Notes: generated by a model not told the origin, from the sequence alone. Positions 32,890-40,403 are shown, counted from the stretch's first letter. The stretch: 64,000 bases of DNA from Bradyrhizobium quebecense (GCF_013373795.3 NZ_CP088022.1:2604001-2668000); one strand, 5' to 3'. Numbers and translations are program-made.

Positions 32890-33519
32890 CTAGAAAGCCA
32901 CATCAAAGTCTTCGTCGTCACCCTTGTCCTCGGAGCTCGAGAGGTCCGTGGATTCGAGGTTCTCGTCGGCTTCGCCCACGCCCTTGTACGAGAAGCCGTC
33001 CGCTTCATCGAACGCGCACTGACCGTAGGTGCTCTCGACCAGCTCGGTGATCTGAATCTGGTCGATGTACAGCGTAATGCCGTCCTCGTCCGGATAGACA
33101 CCCACGGTGACCTTGAGCCGCCCCTTGGTGCCGCCACCAATAGACTGCGAGACCGGGATGGCCTGCTTCTTGGCGTCGAACACTGGCGGACGGATCAGCA
33201 CGCCAGCCTTGTTGGTCATGCCGGTCGATGCGGTGAAGACGGTCTCGCCGTCCTTGTTCTTCTTCCACGGGAAGCCGAACTTGCTCTTGCCTTCCGCGTC
33301 CTCACCGAAGTCGGCATCGGGGCAGAGCTTCTTGGCGACCTTCTTGAGGTAGGTCTGCAGCGCGGTCTCGGCGGCTTCGTCCTTCTCGGACCAGTCCGTC
33401 TTGAACTTCGGCTTGCCGGGCTTGCCGCGCTTCGGGGTGTAGACATCCGGCTCGTTGAGCTTGGGATAGATGAAGGTAACGATAGCAGTCGTGAATGAGA
33501 TTTTCTCGGCCTTAGCCAC
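32890..33519 (-). CDS. Single-stranded DNA-binding protein (T7 gp2.5-like)
   Basis: A 209-residue protein from a GTG start with AAGGAC upstream. The central OB-fold part includes KFKTDWSEKDEAAETAL, FGFPWKKNKDGE and GGGTKGRLKVTVGVYPDEDG. The C-terminal tail is very acidic and ends in an aromatic residue (DKGDDEDFDVAF), the hallmark by which gp2.5 contacts polymerase and helicase. Its position in the replication cluster agrees. Confidence 0.88.
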   Translation of the reverse strand: MAKAEKISFTTAIVTFIYPKLNEPDVYTPKRGKPGKPKFKTDWSEKDEAAETALQTYLKKVAKKLCPDADFGEDAEGKSKFGFPWKKNKDGETVFTASTGMTNKAGVLIRPPVFDAKKQAIPVSQSIGGGTKGRLKVTVGVYPDEDGITLYIDQIQITELVESTYGQCAFDEADGFSYKGVGEADENLESTDLSSSEDKGDDEDFDVAF

Positions 33520-33567
33520 TTAGGTCCTTTAGTTGGGGTTGATGATCACAGGCGGCAGTCGCGGTGA

Positions 33568-34095
33568 TCAGATGGTGGTATTCTTGTCGGCTTTGGCCTT
33601 GATGCTCGCCACAGACAGCTTCGATGTGTGGTACTCAATCTGACGCTGGGCCTCCTTGATACATTTACGGTGATAGCGGGCGTTCCAAGCCCAAGAGCGT
33701 GTGTCCTTGTGCTTCTTGCCCACACGCTCACGCTCTTCCAAGTCTGCAGCCGCAGCTATTGCGGAAGCAGCCGCTTGAGCTTCAGCCTCGGTGTCGAAGA
33801 GGTGGTCTTCAGAGACCCGGTAGTGGTCAGACGTGCGCCATTTGGTCTTGCCTTGCTCAATCTCCACGCCCGTTATGGTCGTGAGCGTGGCTACGGCCTT
33901 GCGTTCATGGACGGTGAGGTAACCACAGGGTCTAGCGTAGCCACTCTGGCAAGCAACGCAATCCACAGAGACCACATCGTTATCCGGGAGCAGCACGCGA
34001 ATGCGACCCTCACCAGCGCAGTCTGGACATTCAAGCCGTGTCTCAAACGAGTCCCAGCCTGCGTGCCAGACTTGCTGTCCAATGGTGTACTTCAT
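33568..34095 (-). CDS. Zinc-binding hypothetical protein (175 aa)
   Basis: The N-terminal 60 residues carry paired Cys motifs (CPDCAGEG and CVACQSG, with a later Cys in ARPCGYL), resembling a DnaJ-like zinc finger. The rest is helical and Ala/Glu/Lys-rich (EAEAQAAASAIAAAADLEER). Function unknown. It overlaps the next gene upstream by an ATGA junction. Confidence 0.6.
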   Translation of the reverse strand: MKYTIGQQVWHAGWDSFETRLECPDCAGEGRIRVLLPDNDVVSVDCVACQSGYARPCGYLTVHERKAVATLTTITGVEIEQGKTKWRTSDHYRVSEDHLFDTEAEAQAAASAIAAAADLEERERVGKKHKDTRSWAWNARYHRKCIKEAQRQIEYHTSKLSVASIKAKADKNTTI

Positions 34096-34298
34096 TGGAT
34101 GTCCGTAGCGTGCGCCACGGTGCCGTCGTCCTTGTACGCGGTCAGGCCCACCACGTAGGTGAAGCCTGCGGCCTGCAGGAAGTCACGCATTGCGGAGAGC
34201 ACCTCGGTGAGGTCCGCGTCCGCGTGCACTGTGCGTGACGCGTGGGCGGTGTCAAAGAGGTCGTCCGGGTTCATGTAGGCGTATTCGAAGGAGTACAT
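34092..34298 (-). CDS. Small acidic hypothetical protein (68 aa)
   Basis: A 68-residue protein (MNPDDLFDTAHASRTVHA, then LTEVLSAMRDFLQAAGFTYV), with alternating helix and strand. It has no known family. It is coupled to the downstream zinc-binding gene. Confidence 0.55.
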   Translation of the reverse strand: MYSFEYAYMNPDDLFDTAHASRTVHADADLTEVLSAMRDFLQAAGFTYVVGLTAYKDDGTVAHATDIQ

Positions 34299-34306
34299 GA
34301 GCGTCC

Positions 34307-34513
34307 TTAGGCCTCAGGCAATCCAGCGCTGCACTCTACGCGCACGCGGACTGGTTGCTTCGGCTTGTGCTTGAGGAGACGGATGAAGTCGGTCGGGTTG
34401 ACCTGATAGTCCCGGGCCTGCTCACACGTGAAGCGGCTCGGGTACGGGATGTAGGCGGTGAGCTGAGGGCGCGGGTGCGTCCCCAGCAGAAGCGCTACCG
34501 TCAGGACGAACAT
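34307..34513 (-). CDS. Small protein with N-terminal signal/anchor
   Basis: A 68-residue protein. The first 12 residues are hydrophobic (FVLTVALLLG) and could export or anchor it. The remainder is basic with two Cys. The start codon overlaps the upstream stop (TGATG). Function unknown. Confidence 0.5.
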   Translation of the reverse strand: MFVLTVALLLGTHPRPQLTAYIPYPSRFTCEQARDYQVNPTDFIRLLKHKPKQPVRVRVECSAGLPEA

Positions 34514-34677
34514 CAGCTGTTGCGAGCGCGGAACGCGTTCATGAACTCACGATGGAAGACGCGCTTCTCGTCCTTGGACATCGTGCGGTAGTCGAAGATG
34601 ACCTTGGAGCCGTCAGGCTTCTTGATCGTGACGTCGTGGTGAGCTGCGCCCATGCGGATGGTGACGGAGGTCTTCAT
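34513..34677 (-). CDS. Small hypothetical protein (54 aa)
   Basis: A 54-residue protein with a beta N-terminus (SVTIRMGAAHHDVTIKKPDG) and a basic helical end (KDEKRVFHREFMNAFRARN). It shares bases with both neighbouring genes. No family recognised. Confidence 0.6.
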   Translation of the reverse strand: MKTSVTIRMGAAHHDVTIKKPDGSKVIFDYRTMSKDEKRVFHREFMNAFRARNS

Positions 34678-35318
34678 GCTGCAGTTCCTTTGATGGGACA
34701 GTTGCGCTCGACGGCGCGGGGTGCGTAGGTCCAGTTGAGACCCAGCTTGTGGTTCACGGAGTTGCCTTCCAACGCGTAGGGCTTCTCGGAAACCGAGACC
34801 TTCACGAAGGTGCGCATTCCTGTCTTGACGTCAGGCTCGACCGCGTGGATTACGGAGCTGTCGAGGCGCAGGAGATGCTTGTTGGTATAGCGTCGCTGGA
34901 AGCCCGGCGGACGTGAAGCCCACCACGCCATCTCCGTCATGGAGACAGTGTGGTCCTTGGAGAGAGACACGGGCTTCTGAGGCACCCAGAAGATGGTCGG
35001 GTTGGCGTCGTACCAAATGTAGTTGAGGTCGTTGGTGCCGAAGCCGTCCGCGTGCCAGCCCAGCCGGTTGCCCGGAGCGCCCGGGGACGCGAAGATGCGC
35101 TTGGCGGTCAGGTAGACGTAGCTGTCACGCCAGCGGAGGACGCTGTCGCTGCTAATGTCGTTGAAGACAGCCTCCACGAGGGGCTCGAACTGCTTAAGGT
35201 TCTCGGGCACGGTCTCGGCCCAATGGCCGGGCGTCTTGATTGGGCAGTACAGCCAGAACATCATTTCCGTGGGGCTGAGGTCGATCAGCCCAAGGTCCTT
35301 CGGCGCGTTGCCGTACAT
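34674..35318 (-). CDS. Putative 2OG-Fe(II) oxygenase
   Basis: A 214-residue protein. H89-x-D91 (GWHADGFG) and H158 (VIHAVEP) form the iron-binding facial triad pattern of the double-stranded beta-helix dioxygenases. R169, eleven residues after H158 (GMRTFVKVS), fits the 2-oxoglutarate salt-bridge position. The substrate is unknown. Location between DNA ligase and small replication-region genes allows nucleic-acid or nucleotide modification as a hypothesis. Fold assignment is by motif only. Confidence 0.6.
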   Translation of the reverse strand: MYGNAPKDLGLIDLSPTEMMFWLYCPIKTPGHWAETVPENLKQFEPLVEAVFNDISSDSVLRWRDSYVYLTAKRIFASPGAPGNRLGWHADGFGTNDLNYIWYDANPTIFWVPQKPVSLSKDHTVSMTEMAWWASRPPGFQRRYTNKHLLRLDSSVIHAVEPDVKTGMRTFVKVSVSEKPYALEGNSVNHKLGLNWTYAPRAVERNCPIKGTAA

Positions 35319-35328
35319 GCGTGCTCTC

Positions 35329-36006
35329 CTATTTGTCGATGCGGATGTGGAGGAAGCGCGGGTGTCTGAACTTGCCGTCGTCGGTGAGCTTCATGCACTC
35401 GACTTCGATGGTCTTGGCAGGAGCCCAGCGCGTGACCGGATAGCGATTGGTCCACCACCACTCACGCTCTTCGTCAGTGAACCCCGTGCCAACGTAGCCC
35501 ATAGGCGTCGTCAGGTATCCCATGCGTCCTGCGTGCTTGCCTTCACCTTCGAAGACGCCAGTCACAGGCACGTCGTACGTCTCGATGGGCTTCACCTTGA
35601 GCCACACGTCGCCCTGACGCAGCACGAGACCCTCGTAGCCAGCGGCCACGATGGACTTGAGCAACGTCTTGATAGCGTCTGCTGTGGGGTCGGTGAGGTG
35701 CCCAGCGTCGAGACGCGGGTCGAGAGGATCGAGTGAGAACATCTGATCGACCGTGATCGGCCGGGCCTTCGTCTTCGCTCTGATCCTGATTATGGTCTCT
35801 TTGAAGCTACCGCAGTACGTCTCGCAATCTTTGAACTCGGGCTGGAGGCCGTCCCGCCACTGAGGAAGATTGTAGAGTGGCTTGTCTGCGCGACTGAGCC
35901 ACGACCGGGTCTCTGCGTTCCAGAGTGTCCTCACGCCATCAATCTTAATGGTGACGTGCCACGTGCCTTTGAGGTCCTTACCGGACCACGCCTTCGCCTT
36001 GATCAA
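35329..36006 (-). CDS. Compact ATP-dependent DNA ligase
   Basis: A 225-residue ligase. Motif I is K21-I-D23-G24 with R26 (TIKIDGVR), motif IV is YEGLVLR and motif V is VWLKVKP. The last 70 residues (VPVTGVFEGEGKHAGRMGYL) look like a short OB fold. T7 ligase is about 359 residues, so this is a minimal form lacking much of the N-terminal and linker parts. It seals nicks during phage DNA replication. Confidence 0.88.
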   Translation of the reverse strand: MIKAKAWSGKDLKGTWHVTIKIDGVRTLWNAETRSWLSRADKPLYNLPQWRDGLQPEFKDCETYCGSFKETIIRIRAKTKARPITVDQMFSLDPLDPRLDAGHLTDPTADAIKTLLKSIVAAGYEGLVLRQGDVWLKVKPIETYDVPVTGVFEGEGKHAGRMGYLTTPMGYVGTGFTDEEREWWWTNRYPVTRWAPAKTIEVECMKLTDDGKFRHPRFLHIRIDK

Positions 36007-36400
36007 CCACCTTCCTTCCGTGTGTCAGAGTGACGAGCTTGTTGCTGCGCAGCTCACGCCAGCGCGCCGCCCAAGGCCCTCGGATCGAGAGCGCCCATGC
36101 GGTGTCCAGTGCTTCAATCTTGTGAAAGCAGGAGCGTGGTGTGTGCTTGAGCTGGCCTGCGTTGAACGTCAGACGCTCGCAGCTAGGGAAGCGTGAGCCG
36201 CTCCCGATTAGCCTATGCTCGACTACTCGGCCCTTGAGCCAGAGCGTCCACGCGTCGAATGCGTGCTCGTGGTAGGCTTCCCTCGTGCCCTTTGAGAACC
36301 TCAGGAGCACGATGGAGAACAGCGCCTTGCACTCGATCAGGAAGAACCCTGTGACGCCGGAATCCTTCCCGCCGTCTGCGGCCTTGCTGAGGATCTTCAT
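35978..36400 (-). CDS. Cupin-like hypothetical protein (140 aa)
   Basis: A 140-residue protein. FSIVLLRFSKGTREAYHEHA, then DAWTLWLKGRVVEHRL, resembles a cupin-like double-stranded beta-helix with a His-x-His pair (HEH). A metal-binding role is possible. It overlaps the ligase start by 29 bases. I do not recognise a specific family. Confidence 0.55.
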   Translation of the reverse strand: MKILSKAADGGKDSGVTGFFLIECKALFSIVLLRFSKGTREAYHEHAFDAWTLWLKGRVVEHRLIGSGSRFPSCERLTFNAGQLKHTPRSCFHKIEALDTAWALSIRGPWAARWRELRSNKLVTLTHGRKVVDQGEGVVR

Positions 36401-36543
36401 CCCCGCGCGCAGTCAAAGCGCGTTGAGAAGAGACACTCGGTGCCCGGGATCAGCCAGACCGACTGTGTGACCCAATCGAAGCCGTCGTGCGCCATCGCGT
36501 GGATGTAGTCGCCATCATCCCCGAAAACGTAATCGTACTTCAT
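36397..36543 (-). CDS. Small hypothetical protein (48 aa)
   Basis: A 48-residue acidic protein (YDYVFGDDGDYIHAMAHDG), with overlapping starts and stops on both sides (ATGA type). Function unknown. Confidence 0.55.
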   Translation of the reverse strand: MKYDYVFGDDGDYIHAMAHDGFDWVTQSVWLIPGTECLFSTRFDCARG

Positions 36544-36713
36544 TCCGCACCGAAGCCTTCCTGCTGCATACAGCTTTCGAGGTTGAGGGAGTTGGCAAGC
36601 CCATCCGCTTCGATACGCTTGAGCTGGCCCGAGATGTCGTGCGCGAGACACACGACCTTGAAGGTGCCTTCGAACGTGTTGTCGGGCAGCACCACGTAGT
36701 GTTTGTTCTTCAC
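36540..36713 (-). CDS. Small hypothetical protein (57 aa)
   Basis: A 57-residue protein starting with GTG 36713 in a GTGA overlap with the gene upstream. It has a strand-rich N-terminus (KHYVVLPDNTFEGTFKVV) and a helical end. Function unknown. Confidence 0.55.
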   Translation of the reverse strand: MKNKHYVVLPDNTFEGTFKVVCLAHDISGQLKRIEADGLANSLNLESCMQQEGFGAE

Positions 36714-36871
36714 TTGCGGAATCCCATGTTGTGACGGAGGCGCTGCTCCAGCTCGCCGAGGTCGACGCCGCGCGCTTCAAGCACGGCCTTCGTCTGCTCG
36801 GGGATCGGAACGGCGTTGAGGATGGATGCGCGCGCGATGCGCTCGTGGCTAAGCGGGGGCGTGTAGGTCAT
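36710..36871 (-). CDS. Small hypothetical protein (53 aa)
   Basis: A 53-residue helical protein (SHERIARASILNAVPIPEQT, then VDLGELEQRLRHNMGFRK). It directly abuts the HNH gene upstream and overlaps the next gene (GTGA). No family recognised. Confidence 0.55.
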   Translation of the reverse strand: MTYTPPLSHERIARASILNAVPIPEQTKAVLEARGVDLGELEQRLRHNMGFRK

Positions 36872-37273
36872 TCACAGTTCTCCCTTGGTGTAGGCTACAA
36901 GGCGTTCAAGCTGCTCACGTGTCAGCGAGCCCTTGAGCCGGTTTGCTCGATTGGAAATGCAGCGCACGTTGTCGGGGACGTAACCCAGCGCTGGAATCAC
37001 ACGGTCAATAGACGGCGCGTGCGCGCGACCGTTCTTCGACGTTCTGGCGAGTGGCACCTTGAGGATGGGGCACTCAGGGACGCGGAGACATAGAGCTTCG
37101 ACAAAGTCTAGGGTGAGCGCGAAAGGCACGCCTTCAGCCTCAGCACGGCGCTTAGCGTCTCGTGTAACTGCCCCAATCCTGCGACGACTGATGCTCGCAG
37201 GAGAGTAGGCTTGTCTGCCGTTGAAGAAGTATCCGTCTTCACGCGTATGCTTAGGCAAAGGCGAAGGGGGCAT
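36872..37273 (-). CDS. HNH-type endonuclease behind RNA polymerase
   Basis: A 133-residue protein with CPILKVPLARTSKNGRAHAP, then SIDRVIPALGYVPDNVRCIS and NRANRLKGS. This is the pattern of a phage HNH-like nuclease family in which a Cys-bearing first half is followed by an S-x-D-R and an N-x-A-N motif. It overlaps the 3' end of the RNA polymerase gene by 23 bases, the fourth such nuclease in the phage. Confidence 0.7.
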   Translation of the reverse strand: MPPSPLPKHTREDGYFFNGRQAYSPASISRRRIGAVTRDAKRRAEAEGVPFALTLDFVEALCLRVPECPILKVPLARTSKNGRAHAPSIDRVIPALGYVPDNVRCISNRANRLKGSLTREQLERLVAYTKGEL

Positions 37274-39863
37274 TAAGAATGTCCTTGAGGTTCAGAGGTC
37301 CGGGAGAGATTGCATCTGGCAACCGATCACAATTGTCATCAGTCAGGTCAAGCCGCGCCTGCGCCAGTATCTCGGCTAGGACGTCGTGCGTCTCATACAT
37401 CTCCGCAAACTGCTCGCGAATGATCGCGTTGAACTCGGTAGCCCGCGAAGGAAGGCAACCGAAGCTATCGTGTACTGTTGCAATCGAGATGATGCCCCGA
37501 TTGCGAGCAGCGTTAGCCACGAGCAACAGGTGAGCAGCATCAAGAGCGTGAACGAAGTTGGGTGCCACCCCATTGGAGGCTTTGTCCTTGTTGATCTCGG
37601 GCTTGTCGTCTACGGCCACGGTGAGCTGCGAGCGTACGCTCACACCACCATCGTTGAGCCACAGCTCGACGCGCTTGGTTACAGGGTCGTGGTATCGGTT
37701 GATCCACGGAATGCCGACAGGCGTCGTCCAACGCAGCGGCTTGCCTTCGTGCGCGAGCGCCTTGGCGAGCTTCTGCAGATACTTCATCGCTTCGCTGGGC
37801 TTGTGAACAATCTGCTCAATAGCTTCGAAGATATGATCTGCGAGGAAGCGCGCCGCAGCGCTCGGGCGTTCTTCAGAACCCTGCTCCCACGGGGCGAACG
37901 GATGAACCGCCCGCTTGCCCTCAAGAACCTCACGAGCCAAAGGCTTCATCAGGTCCGTCTGGAGCTGGCAGGCCATGCCGAACTTCTTGCTGGAGTAGGC
38001 GTAGGTCATGACGCCACGTTTGCAATCGCCGCGACCAATCTTGTAATCCAGGAACAGCTGAGCCAACTCACGCTGGCGTGCTGCGGCTAGGACTTCCTTG
38101 TCGTCGCAGGAGTTCTCAGGCTCCGTGGTGAGTGCCACCACGAGGCGCTTGTTCACCAGCTCGGCCACTGTCGCGTAGATGTCCTGCGGCAGCTCGTTGG
38201 GTGTCAGGTTGACCAGTGAACCCTCGGATGCCCGGGTCATAGCAGAGAGATGCTGTAGGCCTGAGCAGCTCCCATCGAAGCTCACAGGCAGCGAGCACTC
38301 GTAACTCGGCCCCTGTGAAATCGCTCGGCACAACTCTTTGCACGCAGCGAGGAACAGGAAAGGCTTGTCGGCCTTCGTCCACTCGGTGTTGAGGAGCGGG
38401 CGGCGAGCTATGTCTTCCAGTAGGAGAATGTTGTCGTCGCACCACTGGACCCTCTCTGCGATTGGGCGCTTGTCAATCTTGTTGAGCGCGCCGCAGTTCG
38501 CGACGTGCATCTTGAGCCACCTAAGCCCGTCAACGCCAATGGGCTCGCCCTGTGCAAACAGGAACAAGGCCCGCACGCGGTCCTCGCGCTGGAAGTTGAA
38601 GTGGCTCAGGCTGTAGATGCGACCGCGCCAGTCGCAATTCATCGGCGTGTAGAACTTCGCCACGACAGCCAGCTCGCGCGCCTCCGTCATGTCCGTCTCG
38701 AACATGCGGCGATTGCACTTGGCCTCGTTGGCGAGCAGCCGCAGCTCGTCCTTGCGCATCTTGCGGAGCTTGCGCTGTCCTGCGTCCATCTGCGCCCACT
38801 CTTCGTCCGGGCAGCGGGGCAGGGGCTTCACAGGGTGGATCGAGGGCAGACCCTTCACAGCGATGCCCCGGTTGTAGCACTCGGTGATCAGGTCAAACAT
38901 CTCGGTGTTCAGCGTCCACGCCACGGACTGCAGTGTGTTGACGCCGTCGAGCGCGGGCTGGAGCTGCCCCGACTTCACAGCGGCGCGGCCTGCAGCTGCG
39001 GTCGCCTTGTAGCGGGTCCGCAGGAACGAGGTGGCGCCACTGACGCGCGGGTCCGGAGAGCCGCAGCCATTGAACGCGTCCCACGCCTTGGGAAGCTCTT
39101 TGGACGCAAACCACACTGGCCTGCTCGTGCGGGAATGAGTGAGCGCAGCGTCAACGAACGCCTCGGCCTCCTCGGTCAACTCAAGATACCTAGTCGCCAC
39201 CAAGGTGCCCTTAGGCCCCGGCTCGGTCTCCTCACGCCAGCGGAACATATCGGACAGCGCAGTCGTCAGGAGGTTCAAGCCCCATGTGCCTGCGCACGTC
39301 CGCTGCACCGAGGGCCACTCACGTTGCTCATAGGCGTTCACCTGTGTGCCGTCGCGGCGCTTGTAGCTCTGGGCCGCTTCCTTCTTTGCAGCCATCAGGC
39401 GGACGCTGGCGCTGCTGTGGCGCTGCTTCACACGCCGTGCGATGGACTTGGCGCGGGCCGCGTCGCTCTGGATCAGCCCGGCCGCCCAGCACTCGCCAGC
39501 GAGCGCGGCTCCCACGGCCAGCGTGGTCTCCAGCTGCGTCTCCTGCTTGCCGAGGCTGTGCAGGGCGCTGTGGAGCACGGCGAGGGCGATCACGTCGCGG
39601 TCGAGGCCCCGGACCACCTTGAGCATCTTGGCCTCCTGAGGGTTCCCTCGGGTCTCGGCCTTGGTCTCAAGAGCGGCGCGCACGGCGTCCGCCAGCTTGG
39701 TCAGGTTCCGCTTGGTGAGCGCGGTGCCCTCGGTCGTCGCACCGTAGCCGACCCTCTCAAGGTTCCTGAGGTTCCTAAGGTCATGCTTGGCAATAGCTGT
39801 AACAATCTCCCTAGGAAGCTCTTGGGTGATCTTAAGGGTCTCGGGGAGGGCTGTAGCGTCCAT
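37251..39863 (-). CDS. T7-type single-subunit RNA polymerase
   Basis: An 870-residue polymerase from ATG 39863, preceded by AAGGAG. An upstream in-frame extension to 39971 runs through a T7-like promoter and is unlikely. Catalytic residues align with T7: D530 (SFDGSCSGLQH), K615 and Y623 (KRGVMTYAYSS) and D799 (ATVHDSFG), plus DWRGRIY near 411. The C-terminus FAFA matches the conserved C-terminal foot. It transcribes phage genes from the ACTCAC-core promoters. Such enzymes are mostly found in strictly lytic phages. Confidence 0.97.
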   Translation of the reverse strand: MDATALPETLKITQELPREIVTAIAKHDLRNLRNLERVGYGATTEGTALTKRNLTKLADAVRAALETKAETRGNPQEAKMLKVVRGLDRDVIALAVLHSALHSLGKQETQLETTLAVGAALAGECWAAGLIQSDAARAKSIARRVKQRHSSASVRLMAAKKEAAQSYKRRDGTQVNAYEQREWPSVQRTCAGTWGLNLLTTALSDMFRWREETEPGPKGTLVATRYLELTEEAEAFVDAALTHSRTSRPVWFASKELPKAWDAFNGCGSPDPRVSGATSFLRTRYKATAAAGRAAVKSGQLQPALDGVNTLQSVAWTLNTEMFDLITECYNRGIAVKGLPSIHPVKPLPRCPDEEWAQMDAGQRKLRKMRKDELRLLANEAKCNRRMFETDMTEARELAVVAKFYTPMNCDWRGRIYSLSHFNFQREDRVRALFLFAQGEPIGVDGLRWLKMHVANCGALNKIDKRPIAERVQWCDDNILLLEDIARRPLLNTEWTKADKPFLFLAACKELCRAISQGPSYECSLPVSFDGSCSGLQHLSAMTRASEGSLVNLTPNELPQDIYATVAELVNKRLVVALTTEPENSCDDKEVLAAARQRELAQLFLDYKIGRGDCKRGVMTYAYSSKKFGMACQLQTDLMKPLAREVLEGKRAVHPFAPWEQGSEERPSAAARFLADHIFEAIEQIVHKPSEAMKYLQKLAKALAHEGKPLRWTTPVGIPWINRYHDPVTKRVELWLNDGGVSVRSQLTVAVDDKPEINKDKASNGVAPNFVHALDAAHLLLVANAARNRGIISIATVHDSFGCLPSRATEFNAIIREQFAEMYETHDVLAEILAQARLDLTDDNCDRLPDAISPGPLNLKDILNAPFAFA

Positions 39864-39885
39864 CAGGGGACTGTCTCCTTCGGGG

Positions 39886-39909
39886 TTTATGCAGGGGTGA
39901 GTGGAAAGA
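39886..39909 (-). promoter_or_regulatory. T7-like phage promoter upstream of RNA polymerase
   Basis: On the minus strand, GTTCTTTCCACTCAC is followed by a predicted start G at 39892 and then ATAAA. It shares 11 consecutive bases (TTTCCACTCAC) and the distal ATAA with the late promoter copies. It lies 23 bases before the polymerase start codon, so the polymerase would amplify its own transcription and that of the early arm. Confidence 0.6.
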
Positions 39910-40082
39910 ACAGCGATGTCATTGATCGACAATGGGAATATGTCCATTTGCGAGCCTGTTACGATTGTCATCGGTGGTTATCCGTTTGTTCCAAGAGCGC
40001 AGCCACAGCGGCGCGGGTGCAGTAAGGTCGGGATGGGTGATGTCTGGGAGGGTCTTAGGCGGTCCTTGCGCCTAGGCAAGGA

Positions 40083-40110
40083 CATATAGTCACTCGGTGA
40101 CTGATTACAA
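40083..40110 (-). promoter_or_regulatory. Sigma70-like early promoter with embedded palindrome
   Basis: On the minus strand, TTGTAA (40110-40105) and TATATG (40088-40083) are spaced by 16 bases. The perfect palindrome AGTCAC-TCG-GTGACT (40088-40102) fills the spacer. It points toward the RNA polymerase gene. A repressor bound to this palindrome would block the host polymerase, so it is a candidate lysogeny switch. Confidence 0.5.
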
Positions 40111-40130
40111 TAGGCAATCTATTACAGGTC

Positions 40131-40177
40131 GGTCTGCAAAACCGTGTACACCAGTTCAATTCTGGTCGTGGCCTCCA
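40131..40177 (+). other. attR: 3' fragment of tRNA-Cys(GCA)
   Basis: The sequence contains the anticodon loop CTGCAAA (GCA at 40136-40138), a T-arm ACCAG-TTCAATT-CTGGT, the 3' acceptor strand CGTGGCC, a discriminator T and CCA at 40175-40177. The matching 5' acceptor strand and D-arm are absent upstream, where phage DNA begins. This is the usual footprint of phage integration into the 3' half of a tRNA gene. An inverted repeat AATAG-N5-CTATT (40109-40123) lies just outside. Confidence 0.85.
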
Positions 40178-40220
40178 CTCATCTCATCAATGGCTTGCAG
40201 CCGACAAATGAGAAGCCGCA

Positions 40221-40403
40221 TTAGCTTGCGGCGTACGAGCCTTCAGGAAACGGAATCAGCGGCCACGGCGCCTGGTTGTCATTCGCCGCGCGCGGCGGCG
40301 GCTGAATGCGGGGCGACGGTTGGGCCACGAAATCCTCCTGAGCAATAGGCGCGATCGCCGTACGCACGACGTCCAGCAGCAGATCAAATTCGACTTCGCT
40401 CAT
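40221..40403 (-). CDS. Small hypothetical protein (60 aa)
   Basis: A 60-residue protein from ATG 40403 (MSEVEFDLLLDVVRTAIAP, then a Pro/Asn-rich tail). It is the first chromosomal gene after the attachment site. There is no domain. Base composition and tail type fit the host. Confidence 0.45.
   Translation of the reverse strand: MSEVEFDLLLDVVRTAIAPIAQEDFVAQPSPRIQPPPRAANDNQAPWPLIPFPEGSYAAS

Larger units (their letters stand above)
1..40177. mobile_element. Prophage (T7-type RNA polymerase podovirus), left end outside the window
   Basis: Phage structural, lysis and replication genes run without a break from the left edge to the tRNA-Cys fragment ending at 40177, after which only chromosomal genes are seen. 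Late genes are on the plus strand (1219-21996) and early genes on the minus strand (22047-39863). No integrase, excisionase or lysogeny repressor is recognisable here, so these probably lie left of base 1. The replication genes are T7-like, whereas the capsid and adaptor look like the SU10-type pair. The portal gene carries a frameshift, so the prophage may be defective as sequenced. Confidence 0.93.

Noticed and set aside
36031..39971. RNA polymerase start at 39971
   Set aside because: The extra 36 codons overlap the T7-like promoter and lack a ribosome site, whereas ATG 39863 has AAGGAG upstream.
38505..40025. Plus-strand frame of 506 codons opposite the RNA polymerase gene, and a similar one at 29619-30896 opposite the primase-helicase
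   Set aside because: Both mirror well-identified genes codon for codon and show no recognisable domain.
40081..40177. A complete tRNA-Cys gene at the phage border
   Set aside because: The 5' acceptor strand and D-arm are missing. The upstream bases do not pair with CGTGGCC.
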